From an uncultured Azospirillum sp. (GTDB taxonomy: Bacteria; Pseudomonadota; Alphaproteobacteria; RF32; CAG-239): a stretch of DNA of 39,912 bases. Made by a program: the position numbers and the translations under genes. The stretch covers positions 1 to 39,912 of the forward strand of contig CANDEX010000009.1 of NCBI GenBank assembly GCA_947383875.1, given 5' to 3'. The notes under the pieces were generated by a model that searched no databases, was not told the origin of the DNA, and was given only the letters and a program-made list of their open reading frames with translations. Positions 8,526-15,699 of the stretch are shown in pieces (position 1 is the stretch's first letter; each line of letters begins with the position of its first letter).

Positions 8526-9419
8526 TTATTGGGTTACTGTTGTAGATCCCGGTTTTTTGAATGGGTCATCGTCATCAGGTTTCTGATCCGCGGGACTTTC
8601 TGGTGTTTCGTCATTTTCCGGCTGAATTTCAATTTGCTTTGGTTCTTCAACGGTTGCGTCAATATAGTTGGGTTCGCCTTTGTCATTCAAAACCGCCATA
8701 TCTTTTTCAAGAGCGGTAAGCATGTCTACAGACATAATCCCCCATTTGCTGATGAGCTGGCGGAGCATTGTTTTATAAGCCATTCCGTCAAAATCTTTTT
8801 CCCAAAAAGTGTAACCTTTTTTGGCCGCATAACCTTTTGAATATTTTAAGGCGTGAGCTTCCATTTTTGCTTTTGACCAATAAAGTGTTTTGCGGAAACC
8901 ATTCATATATTCAAACATTGCGTAATAGCCTATTGTTTTTGCATTTTCGCGTTGTTCTTCATCATCAATAAGCTGGACATCAATCTCTTCATTGAGGGGA
9001 TCATAATTGATTAATTCACCTTCTTTGATTGCCAGAACATTAAGTTTTTTGTATTGCCCCGAACGGATTGCGAGCTGAATGTAACCTTTATATCCAAGCT
9101 GAAATTGAGCGACTGTTCGGCCTAGTTTGTTATCTTTGAATGGAACCATATAATATTGACCGAGTTGTGGGCTGGGTGAGAGCTTTAATGCTTCGCCTAG
9201 CATTGCAGCAGAGAATATTGTTGCGTGGTCGCAATCTGATAATCCAGGATTGGTGCTCACGGCGGATATTACAGAAGTGATGAAACGTTGACCGTCTTTA
9301 CCACCGATAACTTCGTTAATTTTTGCTTTGACACCTTCCGATGTTAAAAATGTGCTGAAAGTTGCTTTTTTGGGAGCGAGACTATTCTGCGGTTTACTGG
9401 GGGTTAATGAATTTGCCAT
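8526..9419 (-). CDS. recT: RecT-family single-strand annealing protein
   Basis: Encodes 297 residues of the RecT family, which coats single-stranded DNA and anneals complementary strands in phage recombination. Seen: FLTSEGVKAKINEVIGGKDG, FITSVISAVSTNPGLSDCD, the core LGEALKLSPSPQLGQYYMVP, QFQLGYKGYIQLAIRSGQYK, and MAYKTMLRQLISKWGIMS. The C-terminal 50 residues are acidic and low complexity (ending DDDDPFKKPGSTTVTQ), as is common in this family. It works with the exonuclease encoded two genes upstream. It starts one base after the DUF1351 stop region and is separated from the next gene by a structured gap. Confidence 0.95.
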   Translation of the reverse strand: MANSLTPSKPQNSLAPKKATFSTFLTSEGVKAKINEVIGGKDGQRFITSVISAVSTNPGLSDCDHATIFSAAMLGEALKLSPSPQLGQYYMVPFKDNKLGRTVAQFQLGYKGYIQLAIRSGQYKKLNVLAIKEGELINYDPLNEEIDVQLIDDEEQRENAKTIGYYAMFEYMNGFRKTLYWSKAKMEAHALKYSKGYAAKKGYTFWEKDFDGMAYKTMLRQLISKWGIMSVDMLTALEKDMAVLNDKGEPNYIDATVEEPKQIEIQPENDETPESPADQKPDDDDPFKKPGSTTVTQ

Positions 9420-9420
9420 T

Positions 9421-10242
9421 TTATTTTACCTTTCCGTATTTGATGTTGTTAGTGGTTAAAAATTCCCGGATTTCGTCCATTTGTTTTTCGGTTACCCAAA
9501 CCCGGAAATCGATTTGAAATACTTCCTCTGCGGCTTTTTCTTGAGGTTGCGGGGATACTTCGGCAACAGTTTGAGTTATTGTCGGTGCCGGCTGGGTTTG
9601 CTCAAAGCGGGCAATTTTCTCTTTTTGAGCCGTCAGTCGTTCATTTTCTTGTAAAGCTGCGGAAAGATTTAAGGTTTGCAGATATTTATCTTTGATTTGC
9701 AAAACAAATTCAGAATTAAGAGACGTTATTGCTTTTAAATCAGAGCGGATCTGCTCAATCTTGCCGTCAATTTCTTTGTAAACACTGGCAATATTGACTG
9801 AACTATTGAGCCATTTGTCGTTAAAAAAGCTGTCAAGCTCGATTAAATCAGCAATTTCTGCGCCGTTTTCTTTATAATAAATGCTGATGGCCGTTCTTTT
9901 TTCTGCTTTTTTGCCGTCCTCGTAGTTTTTGATTTGAGTGTCAATCTTTCCGACCGGAGTTTTCACTAATTCCTGCAGCTCTTTGATTTTGGCTTCAAAC
10001 TCTGTATAAGGTGCAAGGCACTTGTTTTTGATTTCCTTGCGCTTGCTGTCCAAAACGTCAATGAATTTGTTCAGATTGGCACGGTCCGTTTTGGCAATTT
10101 TGATTTGTTCATCTGAATAGATAAGGTTGTCGTATTTTGAAACGCTTTCTGAAATTGCTTTTTTCAGTTCTTCAAAATTGAAGTCGATATTTTGAATATA
10201 TTGACCCTCGGTCGGGGATTTTATGATAATTTCCATTGTCAT
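9421..10242 (-). CDS. DUF1351-like phage protein
   Basis: Encodes 273 residues, mostly helical: LNKFIDVLDSKRKEIKNKCL, EFEAKIKELQELVKTPVGKI, then a long helical middle, a Pro/Gln/Thr-rich linker at about 215-235 and a final small domain (FRVWVTEKQMDEIREFL). This architecture and position, between a YqaJ-type exonuclease and RecT, fit DUF1351 proteins, whose function is not established but which recur in phage recombination cassettes. The start at 10242 has AAAGGAAAG directly upstream; a second ATG six bases downstream is possible. Confidence 0.75.
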   Translation of the reverse strand: MTMEIIIKSPTEGQYIQNIDFNFEELKKAISESVSKYDNLIYSDEQIKIAKTDRANLNKFIDVLDSKRKEIKNKCLAPYTEFEAKIKELQELVKTPVGKIDTQIKNYEDGKKAEKRTAISIYYKENGAEIADLIELDSFFNDKWLNSSVNIASVYKEIDGKIEQIRSDLKAITSLNSEFVLQIKDKYLQTLNLSAALQENERLTAQKEKIARFEQTQPAPTITQTVAEVSPQPQEKAAEEVFQIDFRVWVTEKQMDEIREFLTTNNIKYGKVK

Positions 10243-10255
10243 TTTCTTTCCTTTT

Positions 10256-10894
10256 CTAAATGGCCGGCAGAATTAAATTTGGTTCGGTATCGTTAATGAC
10301 GTGCTGCCAAAACTTAAGCTCTGCACCTGCCAAAACATTGATGTCTTCTTCAAAATCCATGCGATTGAAGTAATAATGCCGGGTAGTTAAGCGAATTTCA
10401 TTTTGCCACTCGGTTTTGAGCTGGGCTTTCAAAATGGCAAAATCAAAGCCGGTAACGTTAAGGTAATGGAGCACCTGGCAGAAATAATTTTGAGGAACGC
10501 TGTCGTTCCATTTTTCGTTTTGCATAGATTGCAGAATATTGGTGGTCTTAATTTCCAGTATGCCGCGGCGGCCGGTGGCTTTTTCTATCAGGCGGCCGTC
10601 TAAAGAGGCGTGCAGAAACTCATATTGTGGGTGGCGGATTAAATCATTATCCGCGTGAATGACTTCATATTCAGGAAAATCTAAGGTAAACAGTGCGATC
10701 AGATGCTTTTCGGCTTCGGTGCCGTATTTGACAAAAGGCTTTTCGGAAATATCTTCCTGCTCTTTGCGGCCGGTCTTAATTTTCCATAAATCGACGTTTG
10801 TCATATACGGATTAAGACCTAGTACGGCGGCGGCGTCACTTCCACCAATTCCTTTTTTACGCTCTTGAAGCCACTGTTCGCGGGTTAATGTCAT
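10256..10894 (-). CDS. YqaJ-like (lambda exonuclease family) phage recombination nuclease
   Basis: Encodes 212 residues of the YqaJ/lambda-exonuclease superfamily with a PD-(D/E)xK core. It probably resects double-stranded ends 5' to 3' so that RecT can load. Seen: REQWLQERKKGIGGSDAAAV at the N-terminus, VKYGTEAEKHLIALF, the metal-binding LHASLDGRL, the catalytic LEIKTT (E-x-K), and QNYFCQVLHYLNVTG. These are the ordered family motifs. GGAG precedes the ATG. It forms a recombination cassette with the DUF1351 and RecT genes. Confidence 0.92.
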   Translation of the reverse strand: MTLTREQWLQERKKGIGGSDAAAVLGLNPYMTNVDLWKIKTGRKEQEDISEKPFVKYGTEAEKHLIALFTLDFPEYEVIHADNDLIRHPQYEFLHASLDGRLIEKATGRRGILEIKTTNILQSMQNEKWNDSVPQNYFCQVLHYLNVTGFDFAILKAQLKTEWQNEIRLTTRHYYFNRMDFEEDINVLAGAELKFWQHVINDTEPNLILPAI

Positions 10895-10899
10895 GAGGA

Positions 10900-11160
10900 T
10901 TACTCCGTCAAGCCAAAAATAATTTTGTTATCTCTAGAGCAATCATCAATTAATTTTACTCGGTCTTCTAATTCTACATTTGTTTCCCGACACTCCCAAA
11001 TAATATAAATTTTGTTTATGCCTCTGCTTAATGTCGTTCTATGCTGATTTCCAGTGCTTTTTGTTTCTACGGACCAGCCTTCGTAATCCTTGAGAACGTT
11101 AAAAGTGATATCTAAAATTTTTGAATTTTTAATCAGTTTTATAAGAGTTTCATTATTCAT
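10900..11160 (-). CDS. Hypothetical phage protein (86 aa)
   Basis: A small soluble protein beginning MNNETLIKLIKNSKILDITF, with a beta-rich centre (NKIYIIWECRETNVELEDRV) and the ending NKIIFGLTE. It has two Cys but no zinc motif and no membrane segment. AGGAC lies upstream of the ATG, and the stop is five bases from the exonuclease start, so the two are co-transcribed. I do not recognise the family. Confidence 0.6.
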   Translation of the reverse strand: MNNETLIKLIKNSKILDITFNVLKDYEGWSVETKSTGNQHRTTLSRGINKIYIIWECRETNVELEDRVKLIDDCSRDNKIIFGLTE

Positions 11161-11248
11161 TGTTTATTGTCCTATCTTAAAAATTGAATGATTAAGTATA
11201 AAATTGTGAAAGTTGGCAGGAAGCCACCGAGAAAATCGGTTGCGGTTA

Positions 11249-11575
11249 TTAGCAAGCACTGCATTTCCGGCACTCCTTTATAATGGCGCGCATCAGCTCG
11301 GTAACATCGTTACGGATATGGTCGTCATGAATGAACTCATCGAAAAAGTCGCCGTTGTCGTTTAGCAAATTCTCTTTAGCAATTTCTTCTCGGGCTTCGT
11401 CAGAGCGGGAATAGATCAGGTTAACGCCGTCTATTTTCTCTTTACTTATTGATTCCGGCAAAAAATGGTCGACGTAAAAATTTCCAGATTTAAAATTCTG
11501 TTCCAAACCTTTCATTAACGCGGAAAAGGCTGGTAGAGTTTCGAGTTGTTTTATTAACTCTGATGTATTTTGCAT
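11249..11575 (-). CDS. First gene of the leftward operon, hypothetical (108 aa)
   Basis: Acidic, helical protein beginning MQNTSELIKQLETLPAFSAL and ending in a Cys-rich tail (IIKECRKCSAC). The C-x2-C-x2-C ending could bind metal but is not a known motif to me. It is the first gene downstream of the proposed leftward promoter at 11607-11635, about 30 bases after the expected transcript start, which is the position of early regulators such as lambda N. No basic RNA-binding stretch is seen, so an N-like function is not supported. Confidence 0.6.
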   Translation of the reverse strand: MQNTSELIKQLETLPAFSALMKGLEQNFKSGNFYVDHFLPESISKEKIDGVNLIYSRSDEAREEIAKENLLNDNGDFFDEFIHDDHIRNDVTELMRAIIKECRKCSAC

Positions 11576-11606
11576 TTTATTAACTCCGTCTTTGCTTTAT
11601 GAATTA

Positions 11607-11635
11607 ATATTATTAATAAAATTAATAAAAGTCAA
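11607..11635 (-). promoter_or_regulatory. Leftward early promoter (pL-like) with shared operator
   Basis: On the minus strand a -35 TTGACT (11630-11635), a 17-base spacer and a -10-like TAATAT (11607-11612). The spacer TTTATTAATTTTATTAA is identical to that of the rightward promoter at 12725, and 18 bases from the -35 on are shared with the repressor promoter at 12666. AT-rich TATTAAT-type inverted repeats continue upstream to about 11690. The repeated spacer is the likely binding site of the CI-like and Cro-like proteins. Confidence 0.65.
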
Positions 11636-11762
11636 CAATAAAATTAATAATATTAATAAAATTTATTAGATTAATTAATATTATTAGTGAAATCAGTGCG
11701 TTGTATTAGTGAATAAAGTAAAGAAAGACCGCTGTTAAGCGGTTTTGGGAGGAATATTTTTA

Positions 11763-11978
11763 TTATTTTTCTTTTGATTTAGATGATATAGTTTCTTTTC
11801 TATCAATTAATATATCAGATATATATATTGTGCAAAAACCGATCATAGAAATTAAACAGAGAATCGTTTCATAGATTGAGTTTAGAATTGTATAGGGGTT
11901 TGCACTATTGCAACTATATAAGCTCATTAATAAGCATATAATTACAACGGCTGATATTATCGAACGTTTAGTCTTCAC
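11763..11978 (-). CDS. Small membrane lipoprotein co-transcribed with the repressor
   Basis: Encodes 71 residues. The N-terminus MKTKRSIISAVVIICLLMSL followed by YSC fits a lipoprotein or membrane signal with Cys at 23; a second hydrophobic segment (TILCLISMIGFCTIYISDIL) suggests membrane insertion. The gene overlaps the repressor stop by four bases (ATGA) and would be expressed in the lysogen. Small membrane proteins in this position often mediate superinfection exclusion or other lysogenic conversion; that role is inference from context only. A start a few codons later is possible. Confidence 0.6.
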   Translation of the reverse strand: MKTKRSIISAVVIICLLMSLYSCNSANPYTILNSIYETILCLISMIGFCTIYISDILIDRKETISSKSKEK

Positions 11979-12610
11979 CCAACTTTCTCCGCTTTAAGTG
12001 TATATATAACTTTCCCTAAAATTTTGACATCAGTAAGTTTTGCATTGAAGTTATCATATTTGGGATTGTCAGATTTTATTACTATTTCATCAGAAATTGT
12101 ACCTTGAACTCTTTTTATTGCAAGTCCGGTGGAGAGATACAAAAGAAACATACCATCAGAATCGGGAGACAAATAAGATATATCGACTAATACCCAATCA
12201 CCATCTCTTACAGTTGGAGACATACTATCGCCCTTAACTCTGAGCATTTTAACATTTTCAGGGGTTGAAGAGAGCGAAATCGATTTGAAGTCATTTATAG
12301 GCATACTCCACAAACCGATGACATTTTCTTGAAAATTATCAATACCCACACCACAACAGGCGGTTGCATCTAACATTTCGATTTTAATATTATTATCATC
12401 ATCTTGTTTATTTTTAGAAACTTCACAATGCGTTCCTAATATATATTCAGGTGTTGTTTTGTAGTGATTTGCTACTCTTTGAGCCACAACATAATCTATT
12501 TCGCCATTTTCCCATAAGGATATTGTTGGCTGAGATACACCGAGAGCTTTAGCTAATTGTTCGCCAGTTTCTTTGTGGGCTTTTCTGATTATTTTAATGT
12601 TGTTTTTCAT
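11975..12610 (-). CDS. CI/LexA-type phage repressor with S24 autocleavage domain
   Basis: Encodes 211 residues. Residues 1-60 hold a Cro/C1 helix-turn-helix (GEQLAKALGVSQPTISLWEN). The C-terminal half is an S24 peptidase domain: KGDSMSPTVRDGDW with nucleophile Ser129 and GLAIKRVQG with general-base Lys166. A cleavage site of the form A-C-C-G-V-G lies at 84-89, with scission expected between Cys86 and Gly87; Cys-Gly is also the UmuD scissile bond, whereas LexA and lambda CI use Ala-Gly. It should maintain lysogeny and be inactivated by RecA upon DNA damage. It is divergent from the Cro-like gene, and both promoters lie in the gap between. Confidence 0.93.
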   Translation of the reverse strand: MKNNIKIIRKAHKETGEQLAKALGVSQPTISLWENGEIDYVVAQRVANHYKTTPEYILGTHCEVSKNKQDDDNNIKIEMLDATACCGVGIDNFQENVIGLWSMPINDFKSISLSSTPENVKMLRVKGDSMSPTVRDGDWVLVDISYLSPDSDGMFLLYLSTGLAIKRVQGTISDEIVIKSDNPKYDNFNAKLTDVKILGKVIYTLKAEKVG

Positions 12611-12637
12611 GCCATGCTTTTCCTGATATTTTGTATA

Positions 12638-12666
12638 ATTTTATTATGAAAATTAATAAAAGTCAA
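12638..12666 (-). promoter_or_regulatory. Repressor promoter (pRM-like)
   Basis: On the minus strand TTGACT at 12661-12666, a 17-base spacer beginning TTTATTAATTTT, and -10 TAAAAT at 12638-12643, followed by the repressor start 28 bases on. The first 18 bases equal those of the two lytic promoters, so the same protein should bind all three and repressor synthesis is probably autoregulated. A ribosome-site-like AGGA lies about ten bases before the start codon. Confidence 0.6.
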
Positions 12667-12724
12667 AGGATTTTGTAAAGGCCTTAATTGCTGATAATAA
12701 AATATCAATAATATTAATTTTATT

Positions 12725-12753
12725 ATTGACTTTTATTAATTTTATTAATATAT
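12725..12753 (+). promoter_or_regulatory. Rightward early promoter (pR-like) with shared operator
   Basis: TTGACT at 12725-12730, a 17-base spacer TTTATTAATTTTATTAA, and -10 TATATC at 12748-12753, giving a start near 12760, 26 bases ahead of the Cro-like start codon. The -35 and spacer are identical to the leftward promoter on the other strand. The -10 matches the consensus at four of six positions. Confidence 0.65.
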
Positions 12754-12785
12754 CTACTAATATTATTAACATGAAAGTCGGAAAT

Positions 12786-13007
12786 ATGAATATTATCGAG
12801 AAACAACGCATAAAAAAGAATCTTAATCAAGAGCAGCTTGCTGAAATGGTTGGGTTATCTCAACCAAGTATTAGCCTGATATGCAATGGAAATATCAAAG
12901 GATTGAAATTTAGCGTCGTCAAAAGACTTTCGGAGGCACTGGATATATCCGTAGAAGAAATCTTTAGTGATCCCGAGTTTATAGAGCAAAACATAACAGT
13001 CCGTTAA
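12786..13007 (+). CDS. Cro-like helix-turn-helix regulator
   Basis: Encodes 73 residues from ATG 12786, chosen because GGA lies five bases upstream and it leaves a 26-base leader; ATG 12771 would give five more residues (MKVGN) and only an 11-base leader. The protein is a single XRE helix-turn-helix: KNLNQEQLAEMVGLSQPSIS with GLKFSVVKRLSEALDISVEE after it. As the first gene of the rightward operon, divergent from the repressor, it should act as Cro, turning down repressor and early transcription. Confidence 0.85.
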   Translation: MNIIEKQRIKKNLNQEQLAEMVGLSQPSISLICNGNIKGLKFSVVKRLSEALDISVEEIFSDPEFIEQNITVR

Positions 13008-13028
13008 ATTACCAATTAAGGTCAGGTT

Positions 13029-13181
13029 ATGTCAATTTTTACTTTTTTAACTCTCATCCTGATTGTCCTGAAAATGACCGGCTTAATTGCTTGGCCGTGG
13101 GTCACTGTTTTTGCTCCTATGGTTTTGGCTTTTATCGTTGGACTGATTTTGGACGTCTATTTTTTTAACCGTTATTTTTGA
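13029..13181 (+). CDS. 50-aa transmembrane phage protein
   Basis: Encodes MSIFTFLTLILIVLKMTG, a short loop with WPWVTVFAP, then a second hydrophobic segment and the ending LDVYFFNRYF. The two membrane helices with a W-P-W/W-x-W turn are typical of a frequent but uncharacterised phage gene type found in early operons. AGGT lies just before the ATG. It ends 11 bases before the next gene, which has the ribosome site AAAGGAAAG. Confidence 0.75.
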   Translation: MSIFTFLTLILIVLKMTGLIAWPWVTVFAPMVLAFIVGLILDVYFFNRYF

Positions 13182-13192
13182 AAGGAAAGAAA

Positions 13193-13816
13193 ATGAATAA
13201 TAACGAATTCGGCGCGAATCTCGCGAAAGAAACATTAACCGGCGATATTGCCACTTTTTTAATTGACCGGTTGCGGCAGTTTCCGAAGACATATCAGGAA
13301 ATGTCTGAAAAAGAACAGGAAGCGCAGATTGAAGCAGCTAAAAGTGCTGCTAAAGAGCTGGTCTCAAAAGCAGTAAACATTGTTGCCAGCGGCGGGCGTG
13401 AAGTTATTATGGCTGAATTAGGTAAAATTACTGTTGATAAACAGATTAAGGCAGTGGTTGAGGTTAACTCACAGTATGCCGAAGACCTGATTGCCGTTCA
13501 GGGTAAACCGATTTTGATTGTTACCAATTCAGATGCCGAGTTTACCGGTGGTGGGGAAGATTTGAAAGCAGACCCGGATCAGCGGGAAATGTTTGAAAAT
13601 GCCAATTCTGAATATCAGGAAGCTGACGGGGAGGGGATTCCTGACCCAGTAGCAGCAGAAGTTGAAGGTGAGGGTACAGAGGGAGATTCCGGCCCTGATG
13701 AAAATAAGCCCGAAACTGTTGAAAATGCTGATGATGAGGGAGATTCCGCTGCAGATGAATTTGCTGCGGAAGAGGAAAGTTTTGACGAGGATAATCCGTC
13801 ACCTGATGCCGCTTAG
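13193..13816 (+). CDS. Early phage protein with acidic tail
   Basis: Encodes 207 residues from ATG 13193, preceded by AAAGGAAAGA. The first 120 residues are an ordinary folded region (IATFLIDRLRQFPKTYQEMS, then a helix and ITVDKQIKAVVEVNSQYAED). The last 80 are dominated by Glu, Asp, Gly, Pro and Ala with almost no basic residues, ending EEESFDEDNPSPDAA. Acidic tails occur in single-strand DNA-binding proteins and DNA mimics, but the N-terminal part is not a recognisable OB-fold to me. It lies directly upstream of rusA. Confidence 0.65.
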   Translation: MNNNEFGANLAKETLTGDIATFLIDRLRQFPKTYQEMSEKEQEAQIEAAKSAAKELVSKAVNIVASGGREVIMAELGKITVDKQIKAVVEVNSQYAEDLIAVQGKPILIVTNSDAEFTGGGEDLKADPDQREMFENANSEYQEADGEGIPDPVAAEVEGEGTEGDSGPDENKPETVENADDEGDSAADEFAAEEESFDEDNPSPDAA

Positions 13817-13834
13817 GCTGAAAGGTGGTGTCTA

Positions 13835-14269
13835 ATGGCGGTTTCTCTGGTTATTGACGGTATACCGGTTTCTAAAGGTCGTCCGCGCTTTACTCGAAAG
13901 GGTTTTGCGTACACGCCGCAGAAAACCCGGGAATACGAGAAAAAAGTTGCTAAACTGGCAGCTCATATAATGGCCGGAAAGCCGCCATTAGATTATCCTA
14001 TCAAAGTTCTGGCGGTGGCTTATATGCCGATACCGCAAATGTCTGTAAAAAAGACTGCCGATGCTGTTGCCGGATATATTCTGCCGGCAAAAAAGCCTGA
14101 TATTGACAATTTAGCCAAAGCTGCTTTGGACGCCTGTAACGGGATAATCTGGCGTGATGACGCGCTGATTTGCTCGTTGCTGGTTAAAAAGCGGTATGCC
14201 GTTCGACCGAGGCTAGAGATTAAGGTGGTGCCGGAAGAAAATCATTTATTTGGAAAGATTTTGCCATGA
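13835..14269 (+). CDS. rusA: RusA-family Holliday junction resolvase
   Basis: Encodes 144 residues. RusA is a dimeric endonuclease that cuts Holliday junctions symmetrically, resolving recombination intermediates before packaging. Seen: IPVSKGRPRFTRKGFAYTP at the N-terminus and the catalytic block KKPDIDNLAKAALDACNGI then WRDDALI, with Asp89, Asp91 and Asp100 as probable metal ligands. Length fits the family (about 120-145). AGGTGG lies upstream. Its stop overlaps the next start (ATGA). Confidence 0.95.
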   Translation: MAVSLVIDGIPVSKGRPRFTRKGFAYTPQKTREYEKKVAKLAAHIMAGKPPLDYPIKVLAVAYMPIPQMSVKKTADAVAGYILPAKKPDIDNLAKAALDACNGIIWRDDALICSLLVKKRYAVRPRLEIKVVPEENHLFGKILP

Positions 14270-14415
14270 AACGCAGAAAACTTATGACAGATGAGGAAGT
14301 TAAAGCCCTTTATGTGATTGTTCTTGAATTCGCCGCTTTTTGTCCTGGGTATCGCCGGAAAGCTCAGTCTTTGGCTCGTTATATAAAGGCTGAAATGTTA
14401 AGGAGAGGCATTTGA
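14266..14415 (+). CDS. 49-aa basic helical protein
   Basis: A short gene coupled to rusA by an ATGA overlap, ending next to the yopX-like start. The product begins MKRRKLMTDEEVKALYVIVL and ends in a basic helix (KAQSLARYIKAEMLRRGI). It has a net positive charge and a single Cys. No family recognised. The tight overlaps on both sides and a downstream ribosome site inside its 3' end (AGGAGAGG) support it being real. Confidence 0.6.
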   Translation: MKRRKLMTDEEVKALYVIVLEFAAFCPGYRRKAQSLARYIKAEMLRRGI

Positions 14416-14897
14416 TGTCTGAAATTGATAGATTAAAATTTAGAGTATGGGACCCGAAAATAAAATCTTTTTACTGGGATTTTCTGATTTCATCGAATGG
14501 GTATGCACTTTATACTCCTCTTGCACAAGGAGAAGATGAAAATAGGCTCGTTATTGAGCAGTGCATTGGGTTAAAGGATGTAAACGGGAGGCTTATTTTT
14601 GAGGGCGATATTGTATGTATAATTGAATATGGAGATTATGAGTACAACAAAGCTAAAGAAAGAAAACAGATTGTTGAAATCGTTAAAGATTTAAAAGTCC
14701 CCGAATATAACGAACCACCGTTTATTAATAAAAATCATTCACAGGTAATACTTTGGGATAATAAACGAGCAACTTTTATGATGAAAGACCGCATAAATAG
14801 CACCGGTCGCCCGGAATCCTTGCGTAATAAAAGATATGTTGTCATCGGTAACATTCACGAAAATCCGGGGCTGTTCACTGATTGTGAGGTAGTGTGA
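14415..14897 (+). CDS. YopX-family protein
   Basis: Encodes 160 residues from ATG 14415 with AGGAGAGG just upstream. The N-terminal LKFRVWDPKIKSFYWDF and the central IGLKDVNGRLIFEGDIV (family pattern G-L-K/R-D-x-N-G-x-x-I-F/Y-E-G-D-I-V) identify the YopX family, first named from Bacillus phage SPbeta. A late IGNIHENPG also fits. Function is unknown; these genes occur widely in phage early regions. A charged insert around residues 75-105 is longer than usual. Confidence 0.88.
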   Translation: MSEIDRLKFRVWDPKIKSFYWDFLISSNGYALYTPLAQGEDENRLVIEQCIGLKDVNGRLIFEGDIVCIIEYGDYEYNKAKERKQIVEIVKDLKVPEYNEPPFINKNHSQVILWDNKRATFMMKDRINSTGRPESLRNKRYVVIGNIHENPGLFTDCEVV

Positions 14898-15697
14898 TGT
14901 CTGGGTGGGTTAAATTACATAGGAGCCTTTTAGACTGGGAATGGTATGGAGACATTAATGTTGTCAGAGTATTTATCCATTTGCTGTTGAAAGCTAATTA
15001 TGAAGAACGTCAATTTCGAGGTGAGATAATTCCGAGAGGTACACTTTTAACAACGTGGCCTCAATTGGTTAAAGAAACAGGTTTAACAGTTCAACAGGCT
15101 CGTACGGCAATAAGTAAGCTAAAATCAACAGGAGAGATAACAGTAAAATTAACAGGCTGTCAACAGGCTGTAACTGTTGTAAAATATAATGATTTTCAAA
15201 ATGACGACCGCGAAGATAACAGCTTTGACAACAACCTCAATAACAGTCTATTAACAGGCTGTCAACGGGCTAATAACAGGCTGGTAACAGCATTTAAAGA
15301 AAGTAAAGAAGTAAATAATTTAAATAATATATATAATAATCCCCCCCTTACCCCCCAAGATGAGGGAGAGAAAAAAGTCATGGAAAAGGCTTATGCCTTT
15401 GAGGGGGAGTTCGTAAAGCTTAACCGAAAAGATTTTAACCGCTGGAAAGAAGCTTTTCCGAATGTTGAGCTTGAAGGCTTTTTGACGTCGTACGATGCTT
15501 GGCTAAAAACGCAGCCGGAAAAAGTCCAAAAGGAATGGTATATGCGTTGTTCAGGCTACCTTGCTAAGAAAAATCAAGAAAACGCCAGAAGTAAATCGGC
15601 CGCAGTATCTGCTGAAAAATCCCAAAAATCTGAAGAAACAATCTGGGAACTCTATGACCGTATCGGAATTCCCTATACGAAGCCCGAGGAGAAATAA
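14897..15697 (+). CDS. Phage replication initiator (replisome organiser type)
   Basis: Encodes 266 residues from ATG 14897, which has GAGGT upstream and abuts the YopX stop. The N-terminal winged helix reads GWVKLHRSLLDWEWYGDINV then FIHLLLKANYEERQFRG and QQARTAISKLKSTGEI, the pattern of phage replisome organisers and DnaD-like initiators that bind the origin and recruit the helicase loader. A low-complexity linker (about 110-155) is encoded by the repeat-rich DNA described separately as the origin. The C-terminal domain (NRWKEAFPNVELEGFLTSYD, then WYMRCSGYLAKKNQ) fits a primosome interaction domain. Confidence 0.85.
   Translation: MSGWVKLHRSLLDWEWYGDINVVRVFIHLLLKANYEERQFRGEIIPRGTLLTTWPQLVKETGLTVQQARTAISKLKSTGEITVKLTGCQQAVTVVKYNDFQNDDREDNSFDNNLNNSLLTGCQRANNRLVTAFKESKEVNNLNNIYNNPPLTPQDEGEKKVMEKAYAFEGEFVKLNRKDFNRWKEAFPNVELEGFLTSYDAWLKTQPEKVQKEWYMRCSGYLAKKNQENARSKSAAVSAEKSQKSEETIWELYDRIGIPYTKPEEK
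15076..15342 (+). other. Probable replication origin: phased iterons plus AT-rich stretch
   Basis: Inside the initiator gene, AACAG occurs twelve times on the plus strand between 15076 and 15290. Starts at 15242, 15253, 15264 (variant AACGG), 15275 and 15286 are exactly 11 bases apart, and 15127, 15139, 15151, 15162 are 11-12 apart. The fuller unit is TCAACAGGCTG. Because 11 is not a multiple of three, the repeat is held at the DNA level and not by the protein. An A+T-rich stretch (about 15299-15340, ending ATATATAATAAT) follows, then C-runs. This mirrors the lambda origin inside gene O. Confidence 0.7.
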
Positions 15698-15699
15698 AG

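Noticed and set aside
13542..13802. Minus-strand 86-aa frame opposite the acidic-tail gene
   Set aside because: It is the reverse reading of the Glu/Asp-rich codons, giving a Leu/Pro/His-rich sequence without a ribosome site.
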